A stretch of 64,000 nt of DNA, taken from positions 66,548 through 130,547 of the forward strand of contig CAZFGK010000005.1 of the NCBI GenBank assembly GCA_964518635.1, read 5' to 3'. Positions 63,248-64,000 of the stretch are shown here, piece after piece; position 1 is the first letter of the stretch, and every line of letters starts with the position of its first letter. Position numbers and translations under genes: made by a program. A model generated the notes under the pieces. That model saw only the letters and a list, made by a program, of their open reading frames with translations. It was not told where the DNA came from and did no database searches. Origin of the DNA: CAZFGK01 sp964518635. Its GTDB lineage: Bacteria; Zixibacteria; MSB-5A5; GN15; FEB-12.

Positions 63248-64000
63248 ATGAAAGTCTTTCTGAGTTGGTCAGGGCAAAGGTCGAAACAGATTGCATCGAA
63301 GCTAAAAACTTGGCTTCCGAAGGTCATGAATGAAATCGTACCATGGTTTTCTGATCAAGACATTGGTTCAGGTGATAGGTCAATTCCAGAAATCAATTCG
63401 AGCCTCATGGACTCGACTTTCGGCATACTTTGTATCACGAGAGAGAGCCTTACTTCTAACTGGCTTTACTATGAAGTTGGGGCTTTAGCAAACAAGGTAG
63501 GGCAATCAAGAGTTTGTCCATATTTAGTAGATGTTCCCAGGTCGGAGCTCCTACCTCCTCTTTCGCAATTTCAAAACAATCTAGCAAACAAAGATGAGAC
63601 TAAAAAGCTGGTGTTGGATTTGAGAAAATTATGCGAAAAAACGAATCCGAGCGAGAATCAGGTAGTTGAAGTATTTGAATTGTTGTGGCCAGAACTAGAA
63701 AGGGATATTGAAAGTATCAATGCGACTGGTCTAATCAACGCGATCCCTGTGCGCTCCCAAGAATCGATGCTTGCAGAAATTCTACAGACAACCCTTCTCA
63801 TCTCCAGAAATATCCAAATCGCCGCCGAAGAAAGAAATGTTGAAAGGCAGATGAGAAGTATGACTTCTCTGGCGAGGTCACTGCCGCATGGTACCTCACC
63901 CTTGGCGACTCTTGGAGACCTAGAAAAGGAACTTCAAAGCAGCATACTGACCAAGTTTTTCGACAAGCAAAAAGAAGAGCATGAGAAGAACACTAAGTAC
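63248..64000 (+). CDS. TIR domain protein, 3' partial
   Basis: A frame open to the window end begins at ATG 63248, after AGGAGG (63232-63237) that overlaps the cysS stop. The visible 251 residues start with MKVFLSWSGQRSK and contain VPWFSDQDIGSGDRSIPEI and SNWLYYEVGAL (70-80). This is a TIR domain of the bacterial type with Glu76 at the position of the NADase catalytic Glu. Residues 130-250 are helical and charged, with no second domain yet visible. TIR proteins act in NAD-depleting phage defence (Thoeris, TIR-STING, retron and others). No partner is visible, so the system type is unknown. Confidence 0.85.
   Translation, partial: MKVFLSWSGQRSKQIASKLKTWLPKVMNEIVPWFSDQDIGSGDRSIPEINSSLMDSTFGILCITRESLTSNWLYYEVGALANKVGQSRVCPYLVDVPRSELLPPLSQFQNNLANKDETKKLVLDLRKLCEKTNPSENQVVEVFELLWPELERDIESINATGLINAIPVRSQESMLAEILQTTLLISRNIQIAAEERNVERQMRSMTSLARSLPHGTSPLATLGDLEKELQSSILTKFFDKQKEEHEKNTKY

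Overview
The window is 64 kb of densely packed bacterial chromosome with about 61 protein genes and one tRNA gene. Several features point to a Gram-negative member of the Fibrobacterota-Chlorobiota-Bacteroidota (FCB) superphylum or a nearby candidate phylum. There are heptosyltransferases of LPS core synthesis, a Mla/MCE lipid-transport operon, and a secreted protein ending in a type A (T9SS/FlgD-like) sorting domain with the YPNPFNPST motif. There are also three secreted proteins ending in paired dockerin-like repeats (VDIGDL..LVD.LF). That last signature recalls what I know of candidate phylum Zixibacteria, but this placement is inference; no 16S or marker tree was available. Base composition looks balanced, and TTG and GTG starts are common.

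Layout. 1-4831: two GT9 glycosyltransferases flanking a GT2 glycosyltransferase, translationally coupled to a bifunctional (p)ppGpp enzyme. 4842-9884: a secreted M28 peptidase with a PDZ domain, a TPR protein, ComF, a Xer recombinase and a receiver-GGDEF protein with a degenerate active motif. 9911-13270: an OPT transporter, a long leader, and the sorting-domain protein with a strong terminator. 13348-16418: a Mla permease/ATPase/MCE operon and a lipoprotein. 16419-17109: a gene-free, repeat-rich island holding a 27-bp perfect inverted repeat. 17110-24219: an epimerase, a GNAT acetyltransferase, an MBOAT/SGNH acyltransferase pair, a DUF1998 helicase, and a coupled pair made of a small membrane protein and a catalytically dead archaemetzincin. 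24324-28340: deoB-deoC, a lipoprotein, and an anti-sigma/ECF sigma pair. 28468-33898: an MFS exporter, tRNA-Ala(GGC), a secreted protein built of four repeated domains, a small membrane protein, and a second ECF sigma/anti-sigma pair. 33952-44004: a dockerin-tailed sugar dehydrogenase, an exonuclease-WYL fusion, a histidine ammonia-lyase, a HIT protein, a methyltransferase, and two tandem FG-GAP proteins.

44141-63234 is core genome: rpsU, yqeY, cvpA, mutS2, dnaG and recN, then yebC, ruvC, ruvA, ruvB, a small zinc-ribbon gene and queA. These are followed by ispD, ispF, dedA, ddl, a HAD hydrolase, an M42 peptidase and cysS. Many of these genes overlap by 1-11 bases, so translation is probably coupled. 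Most of the set serves DNA repair and replication, tRNA modification, isoprenoid synthesis and cell-wall synthesis. Immediately after cysS, behind its own ribosome binding site, a TIR-domain gene begins and runs off the window. It may be the edge of an immune or other accessory island.

The items most worth a second look are the pseudo-archaemetzincin pair, the TIR gene, the exonuclease-WYL fusion, the four-domain repeat protein, the TSG (not ASG) ammonia-lyase, and the inverted-repeat element.
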